Shown in pieces: positions 39,546-52,312 of a stretch of 64,000 nt of DNA (position 1 is the first letter of the stretch; the number at the start of each line of letters is the position of its first letter). The DNA comes from CAWBJP01 sp963789165. GTDB lineage: Bacteria; Actinomycetota; Acidimicrobiia; IMCC26256; BP-133. The position numbers and the translations under genes are program-made. The DNA lies in assembly GCA_963789165.1 (NCBI GenBank), contig CAWBJP010000010.1:248001-312000 (forward strand), in the 5' to 3' direction. Below the pieces are notes generated by a model that made no database searches, was not told where the DNA came from, and worked only from the letters and a program-made list of their open reading frames with translations.

Positions 39546-41477
39546 ATGGCGCAGCCCCCTCACCCCCAGCCCCAGCCCCAGCCCGAGCAGCCCGTCTCGT
39601 CGCCCCCTCCGCTCCTCCAGAACCGGCGAACTCAGCTGATCCTGGCGGGGGTGATGCTCTTCGGGTTGGTGGTGATGATGCTGATCACCAGCGCCGCCGC
39701 TCCGGGCCAGGCCGGGAAGCGTGACCTGTCCGTGGTGCTTCAGGCCATCGAGAAGGGTTCCCTCAACGGCAAGGCGGTCGAGCGGGCCGTTCTGGACGAC
39801 AACACCCGGCTGGTCGTCCTCGAGCTGAAGGGCAGCACCCAGTTCGTGACCGCCTCCTACCCCGACCTCTTCGGCGGCGAGCTGGTCAAGCGTCTGGAAG
39901 AGGCAGACGTGCCCTTCACCACCGAGCCAGTCGCCAAGGCCAACCTCTTCGGCTCGCTGCTGATGACCCTCCTGCCCGTCGCCCTCATCGTGGGCTTCTT
40001 CGTGTTCATGTCCAAGAAGGGCGCCATGGGCGGCGGCATGGGCGGGGCGGGAACGGCCAAAGCCTTCACCACCACCAAGACCGAGGTCACCGAGGTGCCC
40101 ACCACCCGCTTCACCGACGTGGTCGGGTGCGACGAGGCTGTCGACGAGCTCTCCGAGGTGGTCGAGTTCCTCCACGACCCGGCCCGCTTCGAAGCGGCCG
40201 GCGCCCGCATGCCCCGCGGTTTCCTGCTGGTGGGCCCTCCCGGGACGGGCAAGACCCTCCTGGCCCGGGCCGTGGCCGGAGAGGCCGGGGTGCCCTTCTA
40301 CTCCGCCGCCGGCAGCGACTTCGCCGAGATGTTCGTCGGCGTGGGCGCCGCCCGGGTGCGCGACCTGTTCGCCAAGGCCAAGAAGACGGGCGGGATCGTC
40401 TTCCTGGACGAGCTCGACTCGGTGGGCCGGGCCCGCCACGGAGCGGCCGGCAACGGCTCCTCCGAGGAGCGGGAGTCCACCCTCAACGCCCTCCTGGTGG
40501 AGATGGACGGTTTCAACGCCGGCACCAAGACGCTGGACAAGGCCGGTGCCACCATCCCTGGCGTGATCGTCATGGCCGCCACCAACCGCCCCGACGTGCT
40601 CGATCCCGCCCTCCAGCGGGCCGGCCGCTTCGACCGGGAGGTCACGGTGGCCGCTCCCGACCGGCGGGGCCGCACCCGGCTCCTCGGCCTCTACGCCAAG
40701 GACCGCAACATCTCCTCCGATGTCGACTTCGTCGGCTTGGCCCGGCGCACGCCCGGCCTCACCGGCGCCGACATCGCCAACCTGGTCAACCAGGCCGCCC
40801 TGGAGGCCGCCCGCGGCAGCCGCACCACCATCGAGGCGGGCGACTTCGACGAGGCGCTGGCCACCGTGGTCATGGGCCGGGCCCGCCGCTCGGCCGTGGT
40901 GACCGACCGCGACCGCGAGGTGACGGCCTGGCACGAGGCGGGCCACACCGTGGCCGCCCTGGTGCTGCCCGACGCCCACGACCCGGTCCAGGTCACCATC
41001 GTCCCCCGCGGGATCGCCGGTGGGGTCACCTGGATGGGCGGCGACGACCACAGCTTCCTCACCCGCTCCCAGGCCCGGGCCCAGCTCGTGGTGGCCATGG
41101 GCGGACGGGCGGCCGAAGAGGCACTCCTCGACGGCGACTTCACCCAGGGTGCGTCCGGCGACCTGGCCTCGGCCACGTCCATGGCCCTGCGCATGGTCAC
41201 CCAGTGGGGCATGTCCTCGCTCGGCCTGGCCGCCACCCACCCCGAGATGACCGGCATGGCCCCCACGGAGAAGGTCATGGCCGAGGTGGACCGGATGCTG
41301 TCCGAAGCGCTCGACGGGGCCCGCGCCCTCCTGGCCGAGCAGCGCACGCTGTTCGACGCCGTGGTTACCGAGCTCCTCGCCGAGGACACCGTCGACCTCG
41401 ATCGCCTCCAGGCCATCCGCGCTGACATCTCGGGGACACCCCGCGCCCCGGGCGTGCAAGAGGCCCCCGCAGCCTGA
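39546..41477 (+). CDS. ftsH: ATP-dependent zinc metalloprotease FtsH
   Basis: This is a 643-residue membrane-bound AAA+ protease that degrades membrane and short-lived proteins. Two membrane helices (about 32-48 and 138-155) flank the extracytoplasmic domain. The AAA module has GPPGTGKTLLARAVAGEAGV, IVFLDELDSVG and the SRH region ATNRPDVLDPALQRAGRFDR. The zinc site is WHEAGHTVAA. The N-terminus is Pro/Gln-rich (PHPQPQPQPEQP). The last 15 residues (SGTPRAPGVQEAPAA) come from a palindromic repeat copy. It is probably the first gene of an operon with gnd, zwf and the flavoprotein. Confidence 0.93.
   Translation: MAQPPHPQPQPQPEQPVSSPPPLLQNRRTQLILAGVMLFGLVVMMLITSAAAPGQAGKRDLSVVLQAIEKGSLNGKAVERAVLDDNTRLVVLELKGSTQFVTASYPDLFGGELVKRLEEADVPFTTEPVAKANLFGSLLMTLLPVALIVGFFVFMSKKGAMGGGMGGAGTAKAFTTTKTEVTEVPTTRFTDVVGCDEAVDELSEVVEFLHDPARFEAAGARMPRGFLLVGPPGTGKTLLARAVAGEAGVPFYSAAGSDFAEMFVGVGAARVRDLFAKAKKTGGIVFLDELDSVGRARHGAAGNGSSEERESTLNALLVEMDGFNAGTKTLDKAGATIPGVIVMAATNRPDVLDPALQRAGRFDREVTVAAPDRRGRTRLLGLYAKDRNISSDVDFVGLARRTPGLTGADIANLVNQAALEAARGSRTTIEAGDFDEALATVVMGRARRSAVVTDRDREVTAWHEAGHTVAALVLPDAHDPVQVTIVPRGIAGGVTWMGGDDHSFLTRSQARAQLVVAMGGRAAEEALLDGDFTQGASGDLASATSMALRMVTQWGMSSLGLAATHPEMTGMAPTEKVMAEVDRMLSEALDGARALLAEQRTLFDAVVTELLAEDTVDLDRLQAIRADISGTPRAPGVQEAPAA
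41430..41452 (-). repeat. GC-rich palindromic repeat, copy at the ftsH 3' end
   Basis: CGGGGACACCCCG followed by CGCCCCGGG encodes GTPRAPG at the FtsH C-terminus. Reverse orientation. Confidence 0.85.
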
Positions 41478-41493
41478 ATTACGCTCCCCGGGC

Positions 41494-42365
<872 letters not shown>

Positions 42366-42369
<4 letters not shown>

Positions 42370-43817
42370 CGGGACCGCGGCCGCGCTCGGACGCCATCGT
42401 GCTCTTCGGGGCCACCGGCGACCTCGCCTACAAGAAGCTGTTCCCCGGGCTCGCCCGGCTCGCCGAGCGCGGCCTCATCGATGGCATGCCCATCATCGGC
42501 GTCGCCTCCCGGGGCTGGGACGACGATCAACTGCGCCAGCGCGTCCGGGAAGCGCTCGCCGCCAGCGAAGAGGACTACGAGGGAGCCGCCGTCGAAAGCG
42601 TCGTCGCCGCCGTCAGTTACGTCAGCGGTGACTACCAGGACGCCAAGACCTACCAGCGACTGGCCGAGCGCCTGGCCGAGGCCCGGGACACCCAGCACCC
42701 GCTGTTCTACCTGTCGATCCCCCCGAGCCTGTTCGACGACGTGGTCGACGGCTTGGCCGCCGCCGGTCTGGTGGAGGGCGCCCGGGTGGTGGTGGAGAAG
42801 CCCTTCGGGCGGGACCTGGCCAGCGCCCGGGAGCTCAACGCCTCGCTCCATCGGGTGTTTCCCGAGGAGGAGATCTTCCGGATCGACCACTACCTGGCCA
42901 AGGAGGCGGTGGAGAACCTGCTCGTGTTCCGCTTCGCCAACACCTTGCTGGAGCCGGTGTGGAACCGGCGCTACGTCTCCAGCTTCCAGATCACCATGGC
43001 CGAGACGTTCGGGATCGGGGGCCGGGGGAAGTTCTACGAGGAGGCGGGCGCCATCCGGGACGTCGTCCAGAACCATCTCCTCCAGGTCGTCGCCCTGGTG
43101 GCCATGGAGCCTCCCGTCGGGGTCGACGCCGACGCCCTGCGGGACGAGGTCGTGAAGGTCCTCAAGGCCATGCCGCCGGCCGATCCTGCGAACGTGGTCC
43201 GGGGCCAGTACCGCGGCTACCGCGACGAGGAGGGCGTGACGTCCCACTCCGACACCGAGACGTTCGCCGCCCTGCGTCTCAACGTGGAGTCGTGGCGCTG
43301 GGCCGGCGTGCCGTTCTACGTCCGGGCGGGGAAGAAACTGGCGGCCACAGCCACCGAGGTGCTCGTCGAGTTCCGCTCCCCGCCCCGCCTCCTGTTCACC
43401 CCGGAGGGATCGGCCGCTCCCCACCCGAACCACATGCGGTTCTGCCTCGGCCCCGAGGAGTCGGTCAGCCTGATGCTGGAGGTCAAGGCGCTGGGGGAGG
43501 ATCTGGTGTCGCGGGGAGCCGAGTTCGCCACTCCCCTCGACGCCTCCGGCGCCGGTGATGCCACCGACCCCTACGAGCGCCTGCTCGACGACGCCATCGA
43601 GGGTGATGCCCGCCGGTTCGCCCGCCAGGACACCGTCGAGGAGGCGTGGCGGGTGATCGACCCCGTCCTCGAGCGGCCGCCCCCGGCCATCGCCTACGAG
43701 CCCGACGGCTGGGGCCCGGCCGAAGCCGACGGGCTCATCGCCGGCGACGGCGGCTGGCACCCGCCGGCCTGCGCCCGGCCCGGGGCCCCGGGTGTCCCCG
43801 AAGCCAACTCTCCGTGA
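42366..43817 (+). CDS. zwf: glucose-6-phosphate 1-dehydrogenase
   Basis: This is a 483-residue enzyme oxidising glucose-6-phosphate to 6-phosphogluconolactone with NAD(P). The dinucleotide motif is IVLFGATGDLAYKKLFPGLA. The active site is FRIDHYLAKEAVENLLVFRF (catalytic His in RIDHYLAKE), with VVEKPFGRDLASARELN and FYVRAGKKLA. It starts with GTG overlapping gnd and overlaps the next gene's GTG (GTGA). The C-terminal residues RPGAPGVPEANSP are encoded by a palindromic repeat copy beyond the family's normal end. Confidence 0.93.
43779..43803 (+). repeat. GC-rich palindromic repeat, copy at the zwf 3' end
   Basis: CCCGGGGCCC followed by CGGGTGTCCCCGAAG encodes PGAPGVPE at the end of the zwf product. 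Confidence 0.82.
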
Positions 43818-45190
43818 GCCGCCAACGGCTCGTCGTCATCGGCGGCGATGCCGCCGGCATGAGTGCCGCCTCCGAGGCCCGCCGGCGCCGGACACCCGAC
43901 GAGCTCGAGATCGTGGCCTTCGACCGGGGCGGTTACACGTCCTATTCGGCCTGCGGGATCCCCTACTCGGTGGGTGGGGTCGTCACCGACCCCGACAGCC
44001 TGATCGCCCGCAGCCCCGAGGAGCACCGCCGCCGGGGAATCGACGTCCACCTGCGCCACGAGGTCACCGCCATCGAGACGGAGGCGCAGTCCGTGACGGT
44101 GCGGGACCTGGAGTCGGGGGCCGAACGCCGGGAGTCCTACGACGAGTTGATGGTGGCCACCGGGGCCACCCCCATCCGCCCCGACCTTCCCGGCGCCGGA
44201 GCCTCGGGGATCTTCGGCGTCCAGGGGCTGGAAGATGGACTCGCCCTGCGACGGCTGGTCGCCGCCGACGACGCCCCCCGGCGGGCGGTGGTCGTCGGGG
44301 CCGGCTACATCGGCCTGGAGATGGCCGAGGCCCTGGTGCAACGGGGCCTGGAGGTGGCGCTGGTGGACCAGGCGCCCCAGCCCATGTCGACCCTCGACCC
44401 GGACATGGGCGCGCTGGTAGCCGACGGTCTGCGGAGCATCGGCGTCGCCCTCCACCTCGGCGCCGCGGTCGAGGGCTACGAAACCACCAAGGACGCCGTC
44501 TCCGCGGTGGTGACCTCGGAGGCCACCCTGCCCGCCGACCTGGTGGTGCTCGGGCTGGGCGTCCGGCCCAACACCGGCCTGGTCCAGGGTGCGGGCATCC
44601 CGTTGGGCCCGAGCGGCGGCGTCGCCGTGGACCGGAGGATGCATACCCAGCGCCCGTCGGTGTGGGCCGCCGGAGACTGCGTCGAGGTCCACCACCGCGT
44701 GTCGCGCCGGCCCGTCACCATCGCCCTCGGCACCCATGCCAACAAGCAGGGCCGGGTGGCGGGAGTGAACCTGGGCGGCGGCTACGCGACCTTCCCGGGC
44801 GTGGTAGGCACGGCGGTCACCAAGGTGTGCGGCCTGGAGGTGGCCCGCACCGGCCTGCGGGAAACAGAAGCGGAAGCCGCCGGTTTCGAGTTCGAAACGG
44901 TCACGGTCGAATCGACGACCCGGGCCGGCTACTTCCCCGGAGCCGCCACCATCACCACGAAGCTGGTGGCCGAGCGACGGTCAGGCCGTTTGCTCGGGGC
45001 CCAGATCGTGGGTGCGGAAGGGGCGGCCAAGCGCATCGACGTCCTGGCCTGCGCCCTGTGGAACGAGATGTCGGTGGACGAGATCGCCCACCTCGACCTC
45101 GGCTACGCCCCGCCCTTCTCGCCGGTCTGGGACCCGGTGCTGATCGCGGCCCGGAAGGCGTGGGCGGCGGTCGAGCAGGCCGTTTCCTGA
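43814..45190 (+). CDS. FAD-dependent CoA-disulfide-reductase/NADH-oxidase-like protein
   Basis: This is a 458-residue flavoprotein of the single-Cys peroxide/disulfide reductase class. FAD motif VVIGGDAAGMSAASEARRRR, redox Cys in YTSYSACGIPYSVGG, NAD(P) motif VVVGAGYIGLEMAEALVQRG and second FAD segment VWAAGDCVEVHH. The dimerisation domain ends the protein. Relatives reduce CoA disulfide or oxidise NADH; Ser-Ala-Cys-Gly-Ile-Pro matches CoA-disulfide reductases. Placement after gnd and zwf suggests use of NADPH made by them (inferred). Confidence 0.88.
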   Translation: MSRQRLVVIGGDAAGMSAASEARRRRTPDELEIVAFDRGGYTSYSACGIPYSVGGVVTDPDSLIARSPEEHRRRGIDVHLRHEVTAIETEAQSVTVRDLESGAERRESYDELMVATGATPIRPDLPGAGASGIFGVQGLEDGLALRRLVAADDAPRRAVVVGAGYIGLEMAEALVQRGLEVALVDQAPQPMSTLDPDMGALVADGLRSIGVALHLGAAVEGYETTKDAVSAVVTSEATLPADLVVLGLGVRPNTGLVQGAGIPLGPSGGVAVDRRMHTQRPSVWAAGDCVEVHHRVSRRPVTIALGTHANKQGRVAGVNLGGGYATFPGVVGTAVTKVCGLEVARTGLRETEAEAAGFEFETVTVESTTRAGYFPGAATITTKLVAERRSGRLLGAQIVGAEGAAKRIDVLACALWNEMSVDEIAHLDLGYAPPFSPVWDPVLIAARKAWAAVEQAVS

Positions 45191-45207
45191 CCGTAAGTAG
45201 GCTCCGG

Positions 45208-45561
45208 CTAGCTCGTCGTCGCCCGCGACGCGGTGCGACGGGCGGGCCTCCGCGTATCGGTCTTTCCCTCGCCGTTGGCCCCGTCAGTGCCCTTGCGCGA
45301 TCTCGACTTGACCGCCGTCGTGCGGGCGGTCGACGGGCGGACCGGTTCCACGTGGTCGTGGACGTGAGCCTCACCCTGGTGCTCGGAGTCGAAGTTCTCG
45401 TGGGGGACGTGAGCGTGATGGAGGGCGGAGTGATCATGATCGTGGTCGTGCTCCGAGGAGAGGTGCTCGAAGCCACCGGCGCTCATGTTGTGGGTGACGT
45501 GGTAGTGACGGTGGCTGTGGGCCAGCGCCTCATGGTCGTGGTCGACAAAGTGATCAGACAT
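45208..45561 (-). CDS. His-rich small protein with a basic tail
   Basis: This is a 117-residue protein with about 21 His in its first 75 residues (HFVDHDHEALAHSHRHYHVT, SSEHDHDHDHSALHHAHVPH, EAHVHDHVEP). A Ser/Thr/Arg/Lys tail follows (TARTTAVKSRSRKG, TRRPARRTASRATTS). The N-terminal half should bind nickel, zinc or copper; the tail could bind nucleic acid. Related His-rich proteins occur in actinobacteria, without an established role. It diverges from glgX, with 119 bases between starts. Confidence 0.8.
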   Translation of the reverse strand: MSDHFVDHDHEALAHSHRHYHVTHNMSAGGFEHLSSEHDHDHDHSALHHAHVPHENFDSEHQGEAHVHDHVEPVRPSTARTTAVKSRSRKGTDGANGEGKTDTRRPARRTASRATTS

Positions 45562-45680
45562 GAGCGCGTCCCTACCCAGTGGTCCTGCCCGGCGAACCCG
45601 GGTCCCGTGGCCCGCCGGGCTGGAAAGCGTATCCAGTTCGTTGGCTCTGGCCGGCTGACCCCCGGGTAAGGTGCCCGCGC

Positions 45681-47666
<1,986 letters not shown>

Positions 47667-47841
47667 GCGCTGGGCCGTCGTGCTCGACACCGACAATCTG
47701 CCCACCTCCCGCGGCGAGCCCGAGAACCTGGTGGCGGCGGCATGGAGCCCCGAATGGGGCGAGGGCGAGCCGGTCAAGTCGGGGGAAGAGGTGGAGGTGG
47801 GCGCCCGCTCGGTCCTGGTGCTGAGGCGGGTGGAGTAGGCG

Positions 47842-50481
47842 GTGGTTCCGCCGCTGTCGACCTACCGCCTCCAGCTCCAACCCGCCTTCGGCTTCGACGA
47901 CGCCGCCGCCCTGGCTCCCTATCTGGCCCGCCTCGGGGTCAGCCACCTCTACTCGTCGCCGTACCTGCAGGCCGCGCCCGGATCCACCCACGGCTACGAC
48001 GTCGTGGACCCCTCCAGGGTCAACGAGGAGCTGGGCGGGGCCGAGGCCCACCGCCGGATGTGTGCCGCGTTGGAGGACTCGGGCCTGGGCCAGATTCTCG
48101 ACATCGTCCCCAACCACATGGCCGTCACCTCCGGGAACGCCTGGTGGTGGGACGTGCTCGAGAACGGCCCGTCATCCCAGTACGCCTCCTACTTCGACGT
48201 CGACTGGGATCCGCCCGAGGCCAAGCTGCGCAACACGGTGCTCATGCCCATCCTGGGCGACCACTACGGCCGGGTGCTGGAGGCGGGCGAGATCCAGCTC
48301 CGGCGTCAGGGCGGCCGGTTCACCGTCCACTACTACGACCACGCCCTCCCCGTGGCGCCCCGCTCGCTCGACGATCTGCTGGCCGCCGCCGGCCGGTCCT
48401 GTGAGTCACTCGAGCTGGAGAGCCTGGCCACCGCCTTCGGTCACCTGCCGCCCAGCTGGCTCACGGACCGGGACTCCGTCCGGGAGCGACACCGGGACAA
48501 GGAGGTGCTGGCGGCCACCCTGGCCCGCCTGGCCGAGGAGGAACCCGAGGTGGCCGCGGCCCTCGACGCCGAGGTGGCCCGGATCAACGCCGACCCCGAC
48601 GCCCTCGATGCCCTCCTCGAGCGCCAGAACTACCGCCTGGCCTTCTGGCGCACGGCGGGCCGGGAGCTCGACTACCGGCGGTTCTTTGACATCCATACGC
48701 TGGCCGCGCTGCGGGTGGAGGACGAGACCGTCTTCGCCGACACCCACGAGCTGGTGGCGGGCTGGCTCCGGGACGGGGTCCTCGATGGCCTGCGCATCGA
48801 CCACCCCGATGGCCTGCGGGACCCGGAGGGCTATCTGCGCCGGTTGGCCGGGCTCGGTCCGGAGGCGTGGCTGGTGGTGGAGAAGATCCTGGAGCCGGGC
48901 GAGCGCCTGCCCACCACCTGGCCGGTGGCCGGAACCACGGGTTACGACTTCGCCCACCAGGCGACCGGAGTGCTGGTGGATCCGGCGGGTGAGGACCCGC
49001 TGACCACCACCTACGCCCAATTCGCCCGCCTGCCGGCCGAGTGGTCCGACGTGGTGTGGGACAAGAAGCACCTCGTCATGCGCGAGGTCCTCGCCGCCGA
49101 GGTGAACTGGCTGACCGGGCTGGCCGTCGAGGTCTGCGACCGCAACCGCCGCTACCGCGACTACACCCGCCACGAGATCCACGAAACGCTGCGGGAAGTG
49201 ATCGCCGCTTTCCCCGTCTACCGCACCTACGTGGTGCCCGGGGTCGAGCCCTCCCCCGACGACGTCGCTCACGTGGAGGAGGCGGTGAAGCGGGCCAAGG
49301 AAAGCCGCCCGGATCTCGACGCCGACCTGTTCGACTTCCTCGGCGAGGTCATGCTCGCCCGCCATCGAGGAGCAGCCGAGGACGAGTTGGTGTGCCGGTT
49401 CCAACAGGTGACCGGACCGGTGATGGCCAAGGGGGTGGAGGACACGTCCTTCTACACCTTCACCCGCCTGGCCGCCCTCAACGAGGTCGGCGGTGACCCG
49501 GGCCACTTCGGGATTTCGGTGGAGGAGTTCCACCGCCACAACGAGATGGTCCAGCGCACCTGGCCGGCCACCATGCTGACCACCTCGACCCATGACACCA
49601 AGCGCTCGGAGGACGTGAGGGCCCGACTGGCCTTGCTGTCCGAGATCCCAGAGCCCTTCGCCGAGGCGGTCGCCTCCTGGTCTTCGCACAACCGGCGCCA
49701 CCGCCGCGGCGACTTGCCCGACCGCAACATCGAATGGCTGCTGTACCAGACGCTGGTGGGCGCCTGGCCCCTGGCCGCCGACCGGGCCATGGGCTACATC
49801 GAGAAGGCGTCCAAGGAGGCGAAGGAACACACCTCCTGGGTCGACCCCGACCCGGACTACGACGCCGCCCTGCGCGCCTTCGTCGAGGGCGCGCTGACCG
49901 ACGCGGAGTTCCTGGGGCAACTGGCGGAATTCGCCGGCCCCCTGGTCGGTCCCGGACGGGTGAACTCCCTGGCCACGACCCTGCTCAAGCTCACCTCGCC
50001 CGGCGTTCCCGACCTCTATCAGGGCAACGAGCTCTGGGACCTCTCCCTGGTCGACCCCGACAACCGCCGCCCCGTCGACTGGTCGGTGCGGGCGGCCCTG
50101 CTCTCCGAGGCCGAGGGGATGTCGCCCGGGGAGGCGTGGGGGGACCGGGCCGACTCGGGGCTGCCCAAGATGTTGCTCACGCAGCGGGCGCTCCATCTCC
50201 GGCGCCGGCGGCCGGAGGCGTTCCGGGGGGGGTACTCGGCCCTGGCGGCTACGGGGGCGAAGGCCGGCCACGTGGTGGCGTACGTGCGGGGGGGCGAGAT
50301 CGTCGCGGTGGTGCCGAGGCTGGTGCTGGGGTTGGGGGGCGACTGGGGGGACACCGCGCTGACGCTGCCGCCGGGTGGGTGGCGCGACGCGTTGGATGGG
50401 GAAAGGCGCTTTGAAGGGGCGGTGCGGGTGGTAGAGCTGCTGGGGTCGTTCCCGGTGGCGTTGCTGGAGGCGGCCAGCTGA
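47842..50481 (+). CDS. treY: malto-oligosyltrehalose synthase
   Basis: This is an 879-residue GH13 enzyme that converts the reducing end of a maltodextrin into a trehalose unit. The start STYRLQLQPAFGFDDAAALA and YLQAAPGSTHGYDVVDPSRV are typical. The catalytic residues lie in DGLRIDHPDGLRDPEGYLRR (nucleophile Asp), WLVVEKILEPGE (Glu) and LTTSTHDTKRSEDVRARL (Asp). LTSPGVPDLYQGNELWDLSL marks the end of the barrel. It starts with GTG just after glgX and acts before TreZ, encoded next. Confidence 0.93.
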   Translation: MVPPLSTYRLQLQPAFGFDDAAALAPYLARLGVSHLYSSPYLQAAPGSTHGYDVVDPSRVNEELGGAEAHRRMCAALEDSGLGQILDIVPNHMAVTSGNAWWWDVLENGPSSQYASYFDVDWDPPEAKLRNTVLMPILGDHYGRVLEAGEIQLRRQGGRFTVHYYDHALPVAPRSLDDLLAAAGRSCESLELESLATAFGHLPPSWLTDRDSVRERHRDKEVLAATLARLAEEEPEVAAALDAEVARINADPDALDALLERQNYRLAFWRTAGRELDYRRFFDIHTLAALRVEDETVFADTHELVAGWLRDGVLDGLRIDHPDGLRDPEGYLRRLAGLGPEAWLVVEKILEPGERLPTTWPVAGTTGYDFAHQATGVLVDPAGEDPLTTTYAQFARLPAEWSDVVWDKKHLVMREVLAAEVNWLTGLAVEVCDRNRRYRDYTRHEIHETLREVIAAFPVYRTYVVPGVEPSPDDVAHVEEAVKRAKESRPDLDADLFDFLGEVMLARHRGAAEDELVCRFQQVTGPVMAKGVEDTSFYTFTRLAALNEVGGDPGHFGISVEEFHRHNEMVQRTWPATMLTTSTHDTKRSEDVRARLALLSEIPEPFAEAVASWSSHNRRHRRGDLPDRNIEWLLYQTLVGAWPLAADRAMGYIEKASKEAKEHTSWVDPDPDYDAALRAFVEGALTDAEFLGQLAEFAGPLVGPGRVNSLATTLLKLTSPGVPDLYQGNELWDLSLVDPDNRRPVDWSVRAALLSEAEGMSPGEAWGDRADSGLPKMLLTQRALHLRRRRPEAFRGGYSALAATGAKAGHVVAYVRGGEIVAVVPRLVLGLGGDWGDTALTLPPGGWRDALDGERRFEGAVRVVELLGSFPVALLEAAS

Positions 50482-50488
50482 TTTCTGG

Positions 50489-50538
50489 TTTCTGGTGACA
50501 CCCAGTAGCCCTTTTGGGCCTCCTGGCGTCACCAGAAA
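50489..50538. terminator. 50-base nested hairpin between treY and treZ
   Basis: TTTCTGGTGAC (50489-50499) and GTCACCAGAAA (50528-50538) pair exactly. Inside, CCAG/CTGG and GCCC-TTTT-GGGC pair as well. It ends 22 bases before the treZ start, with the ribosome site just after it, so it could end transcription or modulate treZ. The arms resemble the hairpin at 25994-26038. Confidence 0.7.
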
Positions 50539-50560
50539 GGAGAGAGGAGGGGCACGGACG

Positions 50561-52303
50561 ATGAACACGTTCTCGGTGTGGGCGCCGAAGGCGGCGTCGG
50601 TGCACCTCGTGCTGGGGGATGAGCGCCGGCCGATGGTGTCGGCGCCGGGCGGGTGGTGGGTGCTGAGCGTGCACGAGGCGGGCCCGGGGACCGACTACGC
50701 CTTCGCCGTCGACGGGGGGCCGCCGCGGCCCGATCCCCGCTCGCCCTTCCAGCCCGACGGTCCCCACGGCCGCTCCCGGGTGGTGGACCACTCGGCGTTT
50801 CCGTGGACCGATCAGGCCTGGACGGGGCCCGTGCCCTTCTCGGCCGGCGTGGTCTATGAGCTCCACGTCGGGACCTTCACCCCCGAGGGCACCTTCGAGG
50901 CCGCCATCGACCGGCTCGACCATCTGGTCGATCTCGGCGTCACCCACATCGAGCTCATGCCGGTATGCGAGTTTCCGGGCGAGCGGGGCTGGGGGTACGA
51001 CGGGGTCGACCTGTTCGCCCCCCACCACGCCTACGGCGGGCCCGAGGGCCTCAAGCGGCTGGTCGACGCCGCCCACGCCCGGGGCGTCGGGGTGATCATC
51101 GACGTCGTCCACAACCACCTGGGTCCGGACGGGAACTACCTCGGGGCCTACGGCCCCTACTTCACCGACCGCTACTCCACCCCGTGGGGTGAGGCCGTCA
51201 ACTTCGACGGGCCCGGCAGCGACGAGGTCCGGCGCTTCGTGACCGACAACGCCCGCCTGTGGCTGGCCGACTACCACGCCGACGGGCTGCGCCTCGACGC
51301 CGTCCACGCCATCTTCGACCAGTCCGCCGTCCACATCCTCGAAGAGCTGGGCGCCGCCGTCCGGGCCCTGGAGACCCAGCTCGGCCGGCGACTCCTGGTG
51401 ATCCCCGAGTCAGACCTCAACGACCCTCGCCTCGTCCGCCCGGTGGAGATGGGGGGCTACGGCCTCGACGCCACCTGGAGCGATGATTTCCACCACGCGC
51501 TGCACGCCGCCCTCACCGGCGAGCGGACCGGGTACTACGAGGACTTCGGTGCCCTGGCCGACCTGGCCGACGCCCTGGAGCGGATCTACGTCTACGGCGG
51601 GCGCTACTCGGCCCACCGCGACCGCCGCCACGGCCGGCCCGTCACCGGCGTGTCCGGCCACCGCTTCTGCGGCTTCCTCCAGAACCACGACCAGGTCGGG
51701 AACCGGGCCCAGGGGGAACGCTCCTGCCATCTCGTGAGTCTGGGCAAGCTCAAGATCGGCGCCGCCCTGGTGATCTGCTCGCCCTTCGTGCCCATGCTTT
51801 TCGCGGGCGAGGAGTGGGCCGCCTCCAGTCCCTTCTGCTACTTCACCGACCATCAGGACCCGGACCTGGGACGGGCGGTGACGGAAGGGCGGACCCGGGA
51901 GTTCTCCGCCTTCGGCTGGGATCCCACCCAGGTGCCCGACCCCCAGGCCCCCGCCACCTTCGAGCGCTCCAAGCTCGACTGGGCCGAGCTGGACAAGGAA
52001 CCCCACGCCGAGATGCTGACCTGGCACCGCCAGCTGCTCGCCCTCCGACGGCGCCTCCCCGACCTCTCCGACGGTGACATGTCCCGGGTCCGGGCCATCT
52101 TCGACGAGGACGAGCAGTGGGTTGTCATGAACCGCGGTGCGGCCACGGTGGCGGCCAACTTCTCCGCCGAGCGGCGCTTCGTCCCCCTGCCGCCCGAACC
52201 GGGCGTGGTCATCCTCACCTCCACCAACTACATCCGCCTGACCACCGAGGGCCAGCTGGACCTCCCCCCGGAGTCGGTGGCGGTCCTCGGGCCGCTGGGG
52301 TAG
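50561..52303 (+). CDS. treZ: malto-oligosyltrehalose trehalohydrolase
   Basis: This is a 580-residue GH13 enzyme that releases trehalose from the maltooligosyl-trehalose made by TreY. An N-terminal CBM48-like domain (FSVWAPKAASVHLVLGDERR) is followed by the barrel with VYELHVGTFTPEGTFEAAID. The catalytic set is DGLRLDAVHAIFDQSAVHIL (Asp), LLVIPESDLNDPRL (Glu) and GFLQNHDQVGNRAQGER (Asp). FAGEEWAASSPFCYFTDHQD is the family hallmark near the active site. GGAGAGAGGAGGGG precedes the ATG. Confidence 0.94.
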   Translation: MNTFSVWAPKAASVHLVLGDERRPMVSAPGGWWVLSVHEAGPGTDYAFAVDGGPPRPDPRSPFQPDGPHGRSRVVDHSAFPWTDQAWTGPVPFSAGVVYELHVGTFTPEGTFEAAIDRLDHLVDLGVTHIELMPVCEFPGERGWGYDGVDLFAPHHAYGGPEGLKRLVDAAHARGVGVIIDVVHNHLGPDGNYLGAYGPYFTDRYSTPWGEAVNFDGPGSDEVRRFVTDNARLWLADYHADGLRLDAVHAIFDQSAVHILEELGAAVRALETQLGRRLLVIPESDLNDPRLVRPVEMGGYGLDATWSDDFHHALHAALTGERTGYYEDFGALADLADALERIYVYGGRYSAHRDRRHGRPVTGVSGHRFCGFLQNHDQVGNRAQGERSCHLVSLGKLKIGAALVICSPFVPMLFAGEEWAASSPFCYFTDHQDPDLGRAVTEGRTREFSAFGWDPTQVPDPQAPATFERSKLDWAELDKEPHAEMLTWHRQLLALRRRLPDLSDGDMSRVRAIFDEDEQWVVMNRGAATVAANFSAERRFVPLPPEPGVVILTSTNYIRLTTEGQLDLPPESVAVLGPLG

Positions 52304-52312
52304 GAAGGGCCA

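Noticed and set aside
50489..50538. tRNA or small RNA gene
   Set aside because: It is a single long hairpin without cloverleaf arms or a T-loop motif. I found no tRNA or rRNA anywhere in the window.
48406..50568. A 720-codon minus-strand frame over treY
   Set aside because: It is antisense to a gene with all TreY catalytic motifs.
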